DNA of 64,000 nucleotides from Coprinopsis marcescibilis. Taxonomy: Eukaryota > Basidiomycota > Agaricomycetes > Agaricales > Psathyrellaceae. Below, piece after piece: positions 1 through 11,617 of this stretch. The notes under the pieces are model-generated. The model saw only the letters and a program-made list of their open reading frames with translations. It was not told the DNA's origin and made no database searches. The stretch lies in contig ML210152.1 of the NCBI GenBank assembly GCA_004369085.1, positions 62,001 through 126,000 of the forward strand, given 5' to 3'. Positions within the stretch are counted from its first letter, which is position 1. Each line of letters opens with the position of its first letter. Position numbers and translations under genes: made by a program.

Positions 1-68
1 TATGTAATATGTAAAGGATACACTTCTTTCTTCTCCCTTTGTGGTCAACATATCTGACTGATTTTGGT

Positions 69-594
69 CTAGAAAAAGGCAATCGGGTTTGGTTCAGTCC
101 CGAAGATTTGCTGTTCCACGCTCCAGTGCTCGACGAAGCACGTTCCCTGGAACTTGAGCTTGGAAACAAACGCGTAGTTGTCCGAGCCAGAGGTCCTCTT
201 GACGTGGAGGGTCCCGTATCCCTCACCGGCATAGGCATGGATGTTGGAGAACGATACGGTTGGCCAGATAGGGATCAAAACGTCGATGGCATTCTGTCTC
301 CCGGAGAGGGTCCATGGGTCATGCTGGACAAAGTCCCTGTTGACTGAGTCAGCGAAAGAAGGCATGGGCTCAAGCGAGGTTTATCTACCCAGGTATGTAT
401 TTGTCAAAGGCTTTCTGGACGTCCTTCTCGACGAGGAAGATATTGGCAAAATCCTTGATGGACGCCTTTTGGCGAGCTGCGAGGAGCGGCCCAGATGCAT
501 TGGGGTCGCACACCGTAGCCGGGGTAAGGGTTGGAGTGCACATCGCGATGGAGGCACAGGAGAGCAAAGTCAAGGCGGTAGTGAAGAAGCGCAT
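69..594 (-). CDS. Secreted SnoaL-like (NTF2-fold) small protein
   Basis: Two exons, 389-594 and 69-336, give a 157-aa protein. The intron (337-388, GT..AG on the minus strand) was placed so that the junction reads KYIPGDFVQHDP, the typical YxxxxYIQHNP signature of SnoaL-like/NTF2-like fungal proteins. The first ~19 residues form a signal peptide (MRFFTTALTLLSCASIAMC). Further family marks are SGRQNAIDVLIPIW and, near the C terminus, the FQGTCFVEHW block and a final NPIAFF. The fold often serves in small hydrolases, isomerases or cyclases, but no substrate can be named here. A decayed second copy lies about 1.2 kb upstream at 1836-2385. The family call is well supported; the enzymatic role is not. 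Confidence 0.8.
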
Positions 595-1835
595 GTTTGC
601 TGGACAGTCTGGGGTGTATGTGGGTGCTTAATCGAGTGAGTTGCTTCTGCCACTTCTCTTCGATGGAGTGTCCCTCTGGAACTCTACGCCTTTATACCTC
701 TTTGTCTATCGCTACCTCTCATTTTGAATGTTATTCGAGCATTACACTCGTGACGGATTTTGCATAATTTACGTCTTCTGCGGAGCCATCTGTGCCTCAA
801 CGACTCTCAAACCCCACCAGACTGACTCCAGATCTTTCGTGAAGGCAAGCTCACAGACTCATGACACAGACTTCAGACCTCCACGAACCTTTTGAAGACA
901 TATTCCCTTCAAAATTAACCGTGCTTGGCGGACCAGGATTAGGCGCATAACGCCCTCAACGCAAGTTCCTTCAGGTCTGTCCTCGGTAGTTTTGTGAGCC
1001 CTGGCGGTTTAGACATTTTTATCAAGTATTTTTGTTTTTTGTTCCAAGAGATTCATTGCGGGAGCCTTTTTTGCTGCAGACGATACAATGAAGATCGTCG
1101 TTCCATTGTTGTATGGGATTGCCGGTTGCACAAGAAATATAGTGACTGCGGGGTTCACGGTCACTTACGTTCTCTTTCATACCTATTCAACTCGCCAATT
1201 CGTCATGGACAGATCCCTCATCAACTCGGGTTTGTTCTAAAAGCCTGATTTGCCCACTCACCTCGAATAACTGATCATGTTCCGTTAAATTGTACACTCT
1301 TTCGCCTGTTCTCTGGGTCATCTGAAACGCGTAGGGTACATGTCCTTTGTCCTTTGCACCAGTCTAATGGTATGGACATCTTCACTTGCTGATTTCTTCC
1401 GTGTTGCTCGCGTGTCTTGGACTTGTACATCTCTTGAGCAACAATTTGAGTACGTGCTCAACCACCCGTTCACGAAGCTTCGAAGTCCAACCTCAGTGAG
1501 GATCGTCCGATGGGGACACCCATGATGTGATGGCTCGTTCGGAAAATGCCGGTCATTGTCTCAGTCTGTCGAGCTCTTCTTGCTTCCAACCACGACCTGC
1601 ATGACACTGCAGTGACAACGACAACCAACCCTCGCCCGTGAAAGGGAGCGCCTCACAAAGCGCCTGGCCCCTCCAATCCACTCAAGACAAAAACACAGGT
1701 TCCAACCTCGCTGGGTCTCCGCTCAGAATCAGTTTGTACTTTGCACTTTCGTGTTATATTAGCCTGTGTTAATTCGTCGAGCCTTTTCGCGTAAGTCCCT
1801 ACAGCACAATCATGCCCTAATACTAAACTGTCCAT
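595..1835. other. Intergenic, no gene seen
   Basis: Short open frames on both strands have no recognisable protein signature and no coherent splice pattern. The part next to 595 should hold the promoter of the SnoaL-like gene. Confidence 0.5.
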
Positions 1836-2385
1836 CTAAAAGAAAGCAATTGGATTGGGTTCATTCCCAATGATGTTCTGCTCCGCGTTCCAGTTCTCGA
1901 CGAAGCAGGTTCCCTTGAACCTGACCTTGGAAAACATGGCGACGTTTTCTCCAGTAGTGTGCGTCCTCTTGACGTGGGCTGTGCAAAATCCTTCGCCTGC
2001 GTAGGCGTGGAGGTAGAGAACGACAGCGTCCCGCTGCTCCAGATTGGGATGAGAGCGTTGAGTGCGTTCTATTTGCCTGAAAGGGTGTAAGGGTCGTGTT
2101 GGATGTACTCGCTATTCACCGGGATAAGAGAGTTAGCAGCTGGATAGCGAAGGATGTCAGGGTATTATGACACTGATCCATGGACGTATTTTTCGAACGC
2201 CTTTTAGACGTCTTTCTCGACGAAGACGATGCTGGGAAAGTCTTTGATGGCGGCGCTTTGACGAGCGGACAGGTGTGGACCCCGTACATTGGGATCGCAA
2301 GGCTTGTTGGAAACGAGGTTGGTGTTCCCATCGTCAAGGAGGCGATTGACAACTGAGCCAGAACGATGGTGCAGCAGAAGTGCAT
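1836..2385 (-). pseudogene. Decayed second copy of the SnoaL-like secreted protein
   Basis: On the minus strand the same landmarks appear in the same order as in the intact gene at 69-594: a hydrophobic start (MHFCCTIVLAQLSIASLTMG), CDPNxxGPxLxARQxAxIKDF, VEKDV, EYIQHDPYTLSGK, FKGTCFVENW and a final NPIAFF. They are spread over different frames. One frameshift follows the signal peptide. A TAA at 2204-2206 replaces the Gln of the intact VEKDVQKAF, a TAG at 2069-2071 replaces the Gln of SGRQNA, and there is another frameshift near 2010-2040. The copy cannot make the full protein. It is best read as a local duplicate that lost function. Confidence 0.8.
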
Positions 2386-4241
2386 TCTATATCGTTGTGA
2401 GTTTCTTACACTTCGATGAGGGAACTATTGAAGCACGACGGCTTAAATACTTTTCAGCCCTCAATGTAAATGTCGCACCTCCGAGTCTTGTCATCGTTCA
2501 ATGCTTCACAGCGCGCCCACCGTGTCGCGATATCCGCACTGTGCGGAGGCGAATCCACCAAATATATCCTAATTCTCCGTTCGGGAAATGTTCAACTATG
2601 CACCTTACGCTCCAACCAAGTCCAGGCACAGACTCCATTCAAGGCCCACACAAGGCTCACATGCTATATATATATAACGACACCACGACACGCCGAGCCT
2701 AACGGACACGGAAATTGCAGACCCGGACCTCGAACACTCACTGGCTAGCTTATGTCTTGACAGGTTTCGAACTGGTGCCCCTAAGTTTCCTCTCGACTCT
2801 CTAGTGCGGAAATGAGCTACCTGGACAATCTTTACGCCAAAGAACTTGATATATTATGCGGCGGTGGCTTGCGGTCTGTGACTCGTTCTTGTGCTTGTGT
2901 GTGGGCCAAGGTGTCATCATCAACACGTTGTGGGTCCTTCTGACTTCCCAGAACTCGCTGCAACCTCGGGGTGTGCAAGGGACTTTCTATCGGAATTGCA
3001 GGGTCCTTTGGCATGTTAGCCAAATGCTTTATGGACACCCGGCGTTGTTGTCGTTCACCGCCGTCGAAGTCCCAGATGATGAGTGTTGATGTTGATTGTT
3101 ACAAAAGAAAAGTGAGGTATTTCTGTTTACATTATGGATCTGAATTCTTGGCTGACCACCCTTGATCTATTAGCTTTGAAAAACAACCTAAATTGAGGCC
3201 CTTAACTTTGTTTTATTTACGGAGGGAACGTTCTTCCTCATCCGGTTTGTCAAAGTGGACCGTAGAGTTCTTTTGATAGAGGATCTCGTGGCCCGGGTCT
3301 GTCGCTTGGAAAATCAGGATCAGGGCTGGGTCGCCTCGCCAATCAAGTGTTCTATAACGAAGGTGATGTAGGTGATGTTGTGCTTGCTTCCCCTGACCAC
3401 AAAATTTTTGCTGAAGCTTGCGATTTCTCTGCTTATGAATGTTCGTTTGGGTCCCGGTTTATCTCGGCTCGAATTTTGGGGGGCAAAGTGCGTGCATTGG
3501 GGTAGGTCCCAGTGTGCCAAGGTAAGCTGGACCCTGCTGGACCCCTGGTTTGTTGAATGAAACGAATGAAGCGGGTACGATGCTGCCCGGATTACTGCTT
3601 TGTTTAATGTGGATCACCCTTGTTCTAAGTAAGTAGTAGTCTGGCATAATTAATGTCTGCATCCCCTATCTTTATCCACAGACCTACTAAATATATCCCT
3701 GCTCATTCTACAAGGCCTCTCCTGACCTCTCCCATCCAAGTTCCCTTGCGCCATATAATAAATACAGTACACGTATTGTACATGTGGTGCCCAGAAATAA
3801 TTTGATGGTTGGTTTTGTGTTCAATGTGGGGTAATTCGGATGACGGACCCTGAAGCAGCCTGAATCAGCGTTTGGCTTTACTTCCCCAGACCACCACAAC
3901 CGGATCCATCTCCATAGCGGCATCGCCCTACAAACGTGGTGTTTCAGGCGTTGCCATATATTACGGCAGAGGCAGTTCAGCTTGACCGACGAAAGGAGGT
4001 TGAGTTCTGAATCCCAACATCTGACCAAGCCCAACCTTTCATTTGTGCCTTTTCGAAGCCACCCGACGACGCACCGAACATACGAGTTTGGGGGACCCGG
4101 CTGCAGGGAATTATCAGACATTTTTCCTCGTTCAATATTCAACATTGCGACACCCTTTAATACGATTTCGCCGCCCCGGACCTTGGTTTCAACCGCAACG
4201 TGTAACATCTACCAACCTCTGGCGAACAACCGACAGCGACG
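2386..4241. other. Intergenic, no gene seen
   Basis: About 1.9 kb without a convincing gene. The longest open frame (166 codons, minus strand, 3708-4208) has no recognisable motif. A short TA-rich run lies near 2663-2676. The right end is the expected promoter and 5' leader of the coiled-coil gene. Confidence 0.5.
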
Positions 4242-6903
4242 ATGCTAGGAAGACAATTCGACGCACCAGGACCACGACCGCGGCCGCCAGCGAAGATGAG
4301 GAGGAGGTCCTCGTTGGCCGCTTTGAAGCCCTCGAACCCTGCAGCGAATCCGTTGTCCATGTCCGTGTCAGGCAGGATTGGCGGCGGCGCGAGTTCCATT
4401 ACCTCGTCCCCGCCACCAGCGTACGGAGTGGTTGACAGCGACCCTCTTCCGGACACGTTGCTTGGATCCCCTGTGCCGTCGACGTTCAGGTTCAAGAACC
4501 TAGAGTCTCCTGCGAAGGAGTGGATCGACGAAAAGTCGAGAGAGGAGTTGGCGGATTTACTGGTCAAGGCGGGGGACATCATCAAAGAACGAGAGAATGG
4601 TATATATTTCTTTGCGATTGGTGTTCGTGGTCTGAAGGATCTGACCTGTTTCTAAAGAACTCGGAATGACTAGTGCAGTTGTTAACAACTTGTACCAGAG
4701 TAATATTGCTCTGAAGTCGAAGCATGAGGCATTCCTGGCGAGGTTGCCCGTCTCCCCGCATCCATCTCATCGTCACCACTTGGCGCAGGAATCCCCAGAA
4801 GATTTCCCTCGGGTAATCTCAAGAAACAACAGTTCCAGCTACTCAAGTTCGGACTCAATACACGACAACATCCACGACAGCCCTATCTCACCGATCCAAC
4901 CACCTCCCTTCTACCGACGGCATGCTCGCAAAGTGTCCATGTCCACCACAGAGATATCCTTGCTGGCAGATCAAAACTCAGAACTCATGTCCAAACTAGA
5001 GCAGCTCCAGGCTGAATCCACGTCATCAGACCAGGCTGGCAGGCGGGAATTGAAGCGGCTGGAAAAGGAGATCGTCTTCCTCCGAGAGGCACTGGAAAAG
5101 ACTCAGGCGAAGAGCCAGGAACTGGAAGAGAAAACCAAGGGCCTGGATAGAGGTATCGACAAGGCCGTAGAGGACGCGTGGAAAAGGAAGAGGGAAAGGG
5201 AAATGCGCATCCAGACATTGAAGAATGTGGGTCGCGAGGAAGAACCGCGTGTTCAGCGGGATTTCGCGCCTCGCGGTTCCATGCTTGGGTCTTTCTCGTT
5301 CTCCCAGTCTATGAGCAACCTCCTTGACCCCGATTTCGACGAAGATCAAACACTCACCAACGACCAACTGCCGGTCCCTACCCCCGAGCACGACATCTTC
5401 AAGCAGCTACTGCGCAAGGTTCAAGAACTCGAGGACACCAATACCCGGATTATTACTCAGCAAAAGGAGACGGCTGCTCAGCTGCATGCTGTCCAGCGGG
5501 ACGCAGAGCAAATCACCAAAGTCTACGAATATTTGGGTGATACCCAAGATATAGACATAGAGGTCGAGGATGACGACTTTGATACAGAGCTTGCAACAAA
5601 CTCTGTTAAATTTGGAAGCTCTCCTAACAGGCTTCAGTCAAGCACTGGACGGAACAAATCTAGAAGATCGGTTGTCGGTCTTTTTGAAGAACCAGCAACC
5701 CAAAACCATCCCCCAGCTTCTTCCTTCTCATCCCTTTCCCATTCATGGAACGACAGCAGGCATCGTTCATCGTACTCTATGGACACCACCGGGGGGCTTG
5801 TTTCTCCTGCTCTATCCACCCTCAGCTTCTTCAACTCACCAGATATTTCTCCTGCGATACCCGGACGTACATTGGACGCCGAACTTGGGAGGCACTTCAA
5901 AGGCGAAACATGGGGTTCGCAACGTGGTAACTACCATCTGCGAAATCATTCACTCTCCAACCTCAGCCAATGGTCTGCTCCCCCATCACCATCACCAGGC
6001 TCAGGCATATCACTACCTCAGCAAGTCCAACTTTCTTCAAGCTCTAGTTTCGTCCCACTCGTTCTTGAACCCTCTCCGCTTCCAACACAGCCCTCGACAA
6101 GTTTACGGGTGTCCCTCGACCCGCCTACCCCCGAGAAACGTCTCCGACAAAGCAGCAGCGGTAAAGAGTTGCGTGCACAAGACCCGCAACAACTTCATCC
6201 CGGCATGTCACCCCGGCAGCAGTTCATCTCGCAGCGTATCCACGATCGACGCGGGAGGTGGGAGGATGAGCGATTCGCCTCGATATCCTCGGTGACCTCC
6301 CCGGCGTGGGATAACAAAGGCAATCGTATGGCACAAGAACGCGAACCTGTCTTCGTTGCTCCGCCAAAGAATCGAAAGCAACACCTACGACCGGCACCGA
6401 TTCCCCGTCGGATTTCATCCATCGTTGATAGCCTCGTGGACCGATTCGAAGATGCCGCAACTGAGCAAAATCCAGACTCGGAGAGTGGGTATGAGAGCGA
6501 TGAGGGTGGTGATGACCTGAGCAACTACGATGATAGCTCATTCGAAGATGGGAATACGGAACAGGAGGACGAGTATGATGGGTACGACGAGGAGGAGGAC
6601 GAAGAGGACGAAGAGGACGAAACCTCCATGCGCACACCGCAGATTGCAGCTGACAATGCTTTGCAGTTGCACCAGCTCAAGCCGATTGTGGCTGAACGCC
6701 CAAAAGCGTTGAAGAGGTCGAAGAACGCAGCAGGTGGCAAGTGGGGAACTGTGTTGTTGGAGCTGTGGTTGTGGCTGCAGTTTGCGGTCATCATTTTTGT
6801 GTTCCTATTCGCGATGGCGAAGAGGGGACCAAAGGCAGTCCTCGCTGACGCGGAGCAGAGGACGAGGACGAGGAAGGTGTCCCTGCATGCGAAGAGACAC
6901 TAA
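4242..6903 (+). CDS. Long coiled-coil protein with C-terminal membrane anchor
   Basis: Exons 4242-4599 and 4658-6903 give 867 aa; the junction restores a continuous helix (KERENELGMTSAVVNNL). The N terminus is Pro/Ser-rich. It is followed by a conserved-looking helical block at about residues 100-150 (ELADLLVKAGDIIKEREN, then NNLYQSNIALKSKHEAFLARLP), a heptad coiled coil at about 235-330 and a second around 385-435. Long Ser/Pro-rich linkers follow, then a strongly acidic run at about 750-790. One transmembrane helix sits at about 817-839, followed by a basic tail (RTRTRKVSLHAKRH), so it looks tail-anchored. The A/V-V-x-N-x-L-x-x-S-N spacing faintly recalls the CC1 box of dynein adaptors, but I cannot assign the family. 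A cytoskeletal or organelle-tethering adaptor is a guess. Confidence 0.8.
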
Positions 6904-7884
6904 AACCAATTCCGCGCATATAGTAGGCGTGCTTGCTATTTTTTTAAACCATGTTCCTTTCGATCATGTTCTCATTCCATTCGTTCCCTTATCACCGCCC
7001 TGGACGATCTTGCATATCGGTTTGATCACATTTCATTCGTTACACATTTCTTCATTCATGTTCTGCTACCACACACTCCTTTGAATTTTATACCATGGTT
7101 TGCATTTACTTGTACTTATTACACTTCTGTTTTTACTCTAGGTTCAGCGTCCTGTCATCCGTCGACGTCAGGCGCCAGTGATCGTGATATGCAACAATGT
7201 GCCACCAGTCTTTCTCCACCAAAAATCCTCACTACTATTCCGGTTGATTTCGAAGAGTTAATCCAATTCTAATATGCTTCCTCAAACCTAAGTACGTTCT
7301 CGGCGTTTTAAGCTTTCAGTTGGGTGTGTTTCATTTTGATTTTTTGATTTTTCGTTGCTGAATCCGACCATCTTCAACGCTTTAGGTCTGCCAAGAAACC
7401 CTTCATTCACCGCGGACCCATTAGTTTTATGAATGGCTCTTTGGAGGTTCTTGCCGGACCCTAGTTGAGGTTGGAGGTGAACTTTGAAGGTGACTTCTGG
7501 TGACTGTCCAACCCAGAGGCATATCTATAGTAGTGGCGGCTCAAAAATCCCGACAGACAGCCAGCAAATATGCCCTCTGGAATTTAAAGCCGTGGTTTTT
7601 CCCCGATAAGAGAATCAGGAACCGTGCATAAGCGCCCAAGGAACCACCTCGTCTATAGGTCACGGTCAATCGGCAGACGTATTTCCGAGAATCATGACTA
7701 AATATGGAGTCTGCTCACAGTAGTAATGGAATAAGTATGGTCTAGAGATCCTTTCTACATATGTATTATAAGCATCAGATCTAATCTACGTTCAAGTTCA
7801 ATCTGGTTCTATAGGCTGATCTCGTCCGAGTAGTGCTTCCGGGACATCCCAAGGCACTATTCCACTGGACGCCTCTGCACAACA
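6904..7884. other. Intergenic between convergent genes, no gene seen
   Basis: AT-rich 3' flanks of the convergent coiled-coil and F-box genes. No conserved frame, tRNA or clear repeat was seen. Confidence 0.5.
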
Positions 7885-9583
7885 TTACCAACAGTTCACG
7901 TATGTAACACTTGGTACAAGACTATCGAGCACGTCGACTAAAACACGATCTGTAAGTACCTCGCAGGAATCGAAGGTCAACTCCTTTAAATAAAGTCCGC
8001 GTTTCTTCCGAAGAGATAGAATCGCGACCAACCAAGCCGTAGCGAATCCAAACTCGGACGCTTGTATCTCCCCGGTCGAGTCGAAGAATAGGGTCGTAAG
8101 CGCGGGAAAGCGTACTCCTTGAGCAGGTTGCTGGCCTGTCGAGGTCGTTTCCGAAGGGTTTACGAACAAAGGGTCAAGTGCCATGCACTTGATGAGCGTT
8201 TCCGAGATTGAATAGCCGACCTTGAGATGCTCTAAACAGGGCAGATAAGCAATAGTAGCGGTGAGATGCTCAAGACTTGTCGCAGATTTGATGTTCAGGT
8301 GGCGAACGTTCTGCATTGGGAGTGCCGCGAAAATCGGTGGTGGTTGTGCGGACAGATTCCGACGTTCCGAGTGGCGCAAGATAAAAGAAGGTGGCCCGTC
8401 TGTTGTCGGGTGATGTGACTTGCCCTGCTCTAGCCAGCCTTCAATTAGAAGCAAGTCACCGTCGTCCATACTGAGCAAGCTATAGCTCTGCAAAGCGACT
8501 GGGCTCCTTCCAGAAAGCGGAGGGGAAAGCCACACGGAAGATAGGGCCGGATTGAGTGTTTCGAGCTCTGCGATTGTTGCATGGGGGCATGATAATTCGA
8601 TTTTTGCTGTGACGGGTACAGCAAGGCAGCGCAAAAGGTTGGCACACTGACAGTAGAGCCCAACAAGTTGCAGCCTTTCCAGCATAGGAAAAGTAATAGT
8701 GTGGTGGGTTGGCGGAGGATCGCTGAGAGCGAAACGATGAAACTCAAGTTCAAGTTCAACAAGATTTGGCATCGCTGCCAACGCGTCCAAAAACTGTGGA
8801 CTGGAAGGGGGAGGAACAGATGGATTCCTAATTTGACATTTGGTGAGGTTTTGGAGGATGTGATGCGTCCAGGAGAGTGGAAAATCGGTGAGGCACAACT
8901 CTTGTAGGACAGGGGCGCTTCCAAAGAATATGGGGAGAGGTTGATCATTGGCAGATAGGCCGTGAGCAGAAGTTAACTCCAGGGAAAGAGTTTGTAGGGA
9001 TGATGCGGTTTTAATATGCTGAAGCCATCTTTTGAGATTCCTTTGGTCACCGTAGAGATCGAGCGTTGTGATCCGGTCTGGTTGCAAGAGAGCGTCGGTT
9101 AACAGATTGTCGTATCCGTTGATTCTTCTATAGCTTTTGTTGCGGGGAAGCATGACCTTGATAGGTACATTTTTGGATCGTTCGAGTGACACCACTCCCC
9201 ACTTTGGGGCCACAAATGAGATTCGCGACCACAGATGTGGGTAATTGATGGCCGTCTCCCTCCATACGTGGCAGACTTGTGTCACTTGCTTCCATAGCTT
9301 CACCATTCCAACATCTGGAGGCTCTACGATCGCCATGGACTCTAAGAACACGCGACATAGAATTTCAGATGGGAAATTGCAGAATTCTCTGAGGGAATTC
9401 CTATTTCTTTTCAGCTGTGAGAGCTCGTCCTGGAGTGCGGCTATTCGAGCATCGAATCTTTTGGTTTCTTCTCGTTTCGCGTCTTTCGATGAGGTGAATT
9501 GGATTATGTCGGGACCTGGAAAGAACAACATCCTCAGATTTTATGAAACCACGCGACTTGAGTCACTTACCCGAGTTTCTCAT
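7885..9583 (-). CDS. F-box-like protein with LRR-type C-terminal region
   Basis: Two exons, 9571-9583 (only 13 nt) and 7885-9515, give 547 aa starting MRNSGPDIIQF. The micro-exon was chosen because it supplies an ATG and a good GTAAGT donor that restores the frame. Residues 17-45 form a short coiled coil. The F-box follows at about 50-100, with FPSEILCRVFLES and then KLWKQVTQVCHVWRETAINYPHLW. The rest is a long Leu-rich region typical of the many Agaricomycete F-box proteins. F-box proteins recruit substrates to SCF ubiquitin ligases; the substrate is unknown. The gene is divergent from the RRM gene, leaving 172 bp for both promoters. A related gene lies at 33350-34973. Confidence 0.85.
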
Positions 9584-9755
9584 TGGACAATCAGTGGCAG
9601 AAAACTGAAATCAATATGCGCGTTAACAAGTCCATTGTCAGGGGCGTGTGAACTCTCTGATGTCTGATGGTGCACGGCCCGGGATCCGCAACCTCCAGCT
9701 TTTTCGAACAGCCGCGACGACTTCCACTGCCAGTAACTGGTCAATATAGGGAGCC
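9584..9755. promoter_or_regulatory. Shared divergent promoter (F-box gene / RRM gene)
   Basis: Only 172 bp separate the two start codons, so the transcription starts of both genes must lie here. No distinct operator or TATA box could be singled out by eye. Confidence 0.5.
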
Positions 9756-11617
9756 ATGTCCTCCTCTGAAGCTTCTTCCTCCTCTAGCCGCAGTAGCTCT
9801 AGCCCAGAGTCCATAATCAAAAAGGCTTTGAAACGAAAGCGAACTCAAAAAGCACCTGCCAACTTGGACTCTGGTGATTCTGATTCTGGCTCTTCAGGCT
9901 CGAGCTCTGGGGCTGCATCCGACGATGATTCCGACGCTTCTGACTCAGAGAACGCGATGGAAGTAGACGGCGACACGCCAGCTCTATCTCATGCAGAGCG
10001 TAGGAAACAGAAGAAACGGGCCCTGAAGACCGTCGACACCAAAACCGAGGATTCTGATGCCCCGACGAAGAAACGGAAGCTCAAGGACGGGTCTGCAGCA
10101 CCAGCAGCTGAGTCTAGTGCCCAAGCTAAACGCCAAAACTCTGTCTGGGTCGGCAACATGTCGTTCAAGACGACGCAAGAAAATCTGAAGACGTTCTTCA
10201 AAGAATGTGGGGAAATTACTAGGGTACATCTGCCAATGAAGGCGCTCGCTAGACCAAACCTGCCGCAAGAGAACCGAGGGTCGGTCCTTTTCCTCTACTG
10301 GAGTATCTCGTGTCATGTGTATCAATACCAATGCAATTCTCTCTTGTTCCTTCAGATTTGCCTATGTCGATTTCGCAACCCCAGAAGCCAACACCGCTGC
10401 CATCGCCCTATCGGAAAAACCCCTTCTTGGACGGAAGCTCTTAATCAAGGACGGTTCGTAGCACACGTTCCTCAATTCATGCTCTACAATGACACTAACA
10501 TGACGTTTGTGTATATCTGATTGTATCTAGGTGGTGATTTCAGCGGAAGGCCCATTGCTCCGGGTGTGGACGTTAAGACCACCGATTCTGCATTAGCCCA
10601 AAAGACCCACTCCAAAACCGCACAAAAGATCCTGCGGAACCAAAAGCAGCAGCCTGCGCCTACGTTGTTTCTCGGCAATCTGCCTTTTGAAACTACGGAA
10701 GGCGATATTCGAGGCTTATTCGAGGCGCACCGTCCGGTCAAGAAGCCCGTGAACGAGAAGGAACCATCCCAGAAGGAACCGTTCAAGAAAAAAGAGTCAG
10801 AAGAGGAAACCGATGCGGCTGCGGACAAAGAAGTTGAAGCTAAAACGTCGAAAGACAAGCAAGATGACTTCATCCTCAAAATTCGAATGGGCACATTCGA
10901 AGATTCTGGAGCTTGTAAAGGGTGAGTCCGTCTGTCGTCATTCTATATCATCCCCTGGATCCCCGTTTCCTGATCACCGTCTTCTTGTCGAAACTTTATC
11001 CACCTTTCGTCCCTCATTTGTACATTCCCTGCGACGTGACATCGATCTAATCTGCATCTCCGCGTCCTAGATTCGCTTTCGTCGATTTCTCAAGCATCGA
11101 CAACGCAACATCAGCGCTCATAAACCCGCGAAATCATCATTTCAACGGTCGAGACCTCAAAGTCGAGTATGCAGGTGCTGATGCCGTGCGTCGCGGGGCT
11201 GCGAAGCACTTACTTCCGGCCGGAACTGGTAAAAAGGGTGACGGTATCTCGAGCGGCAGACCAAGGACAGGTGGTCCCAGGCCTAATGCAGGAGGCAGGG
11301 GCGGAGCAGGCGGAAGAGAGCGCCGCGATCTCGACCGGTCTGACAAGCCTAGAACTGGCTATACGAGAGGCGGTGCCGATCCTGCTGGTGACGATGTTGC
11401 TGCTGCAGTAGATGCAGCGATGCAAGCTGTTGGGGGGGTGGGATCGCCTTCCAAAGCTTTCAACACTGACTCGCGAGAGGGCAGTGATAGGAAGAAGGGC
11501 GGCGGGAAAGAACATAAAGGGCCGAGGCAACGACCTAAACCGGGCGCTGCGCTCGCACAGGCGAAAAGGGAGACGTTTGCCATTATTCCGAGTGAAGGAA
11601 AAAAGATTACGTTCTAA
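9756..11617 (+). CDS. Nucleolar two-RRM RNA-binding protein (Gar2/Rnp24-like)
   Basis: Four exons (9756-10279, 10356-10453, 10531-10921, 11071-11617) give 519 aa. Residues 1-125 are Ser/Asp-rich and acidic with basic patches (KKALKRKR, KKRKLK) of nucleolar type. RRM1 spans about 129-207 (SVWVGNMSFKT as RNP2; GFAYVDF as RNP1, formed across intron 1). RRM2 spans about 252-373 (TLFLGNLPFE; KGFAFVDF across intron 3) and carries a long charged insert. A Gly/Arg-rich stretch and a conserved-looking end (RETFAIIPSEGKKITF) follow. The layout is that of nucleolin-like factors in ribosomal RNA processing. Two of the three introns interrupt the RNP1 motifs. Assignment to a named orthologue is uncertain. 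Confidence 0.85.

Noticed and set aside
3708..4208. 166-codon minus-strand frame
   Set aside because: No motif and mixed composition; overlaps the expected promoter of the coiled-coil gene.
5570..6295. 241-codon plus-strand frame
   Set aside because: Lies in another frame within the coiled-coil gene, whose 745-codon exon is clearly the coding one.
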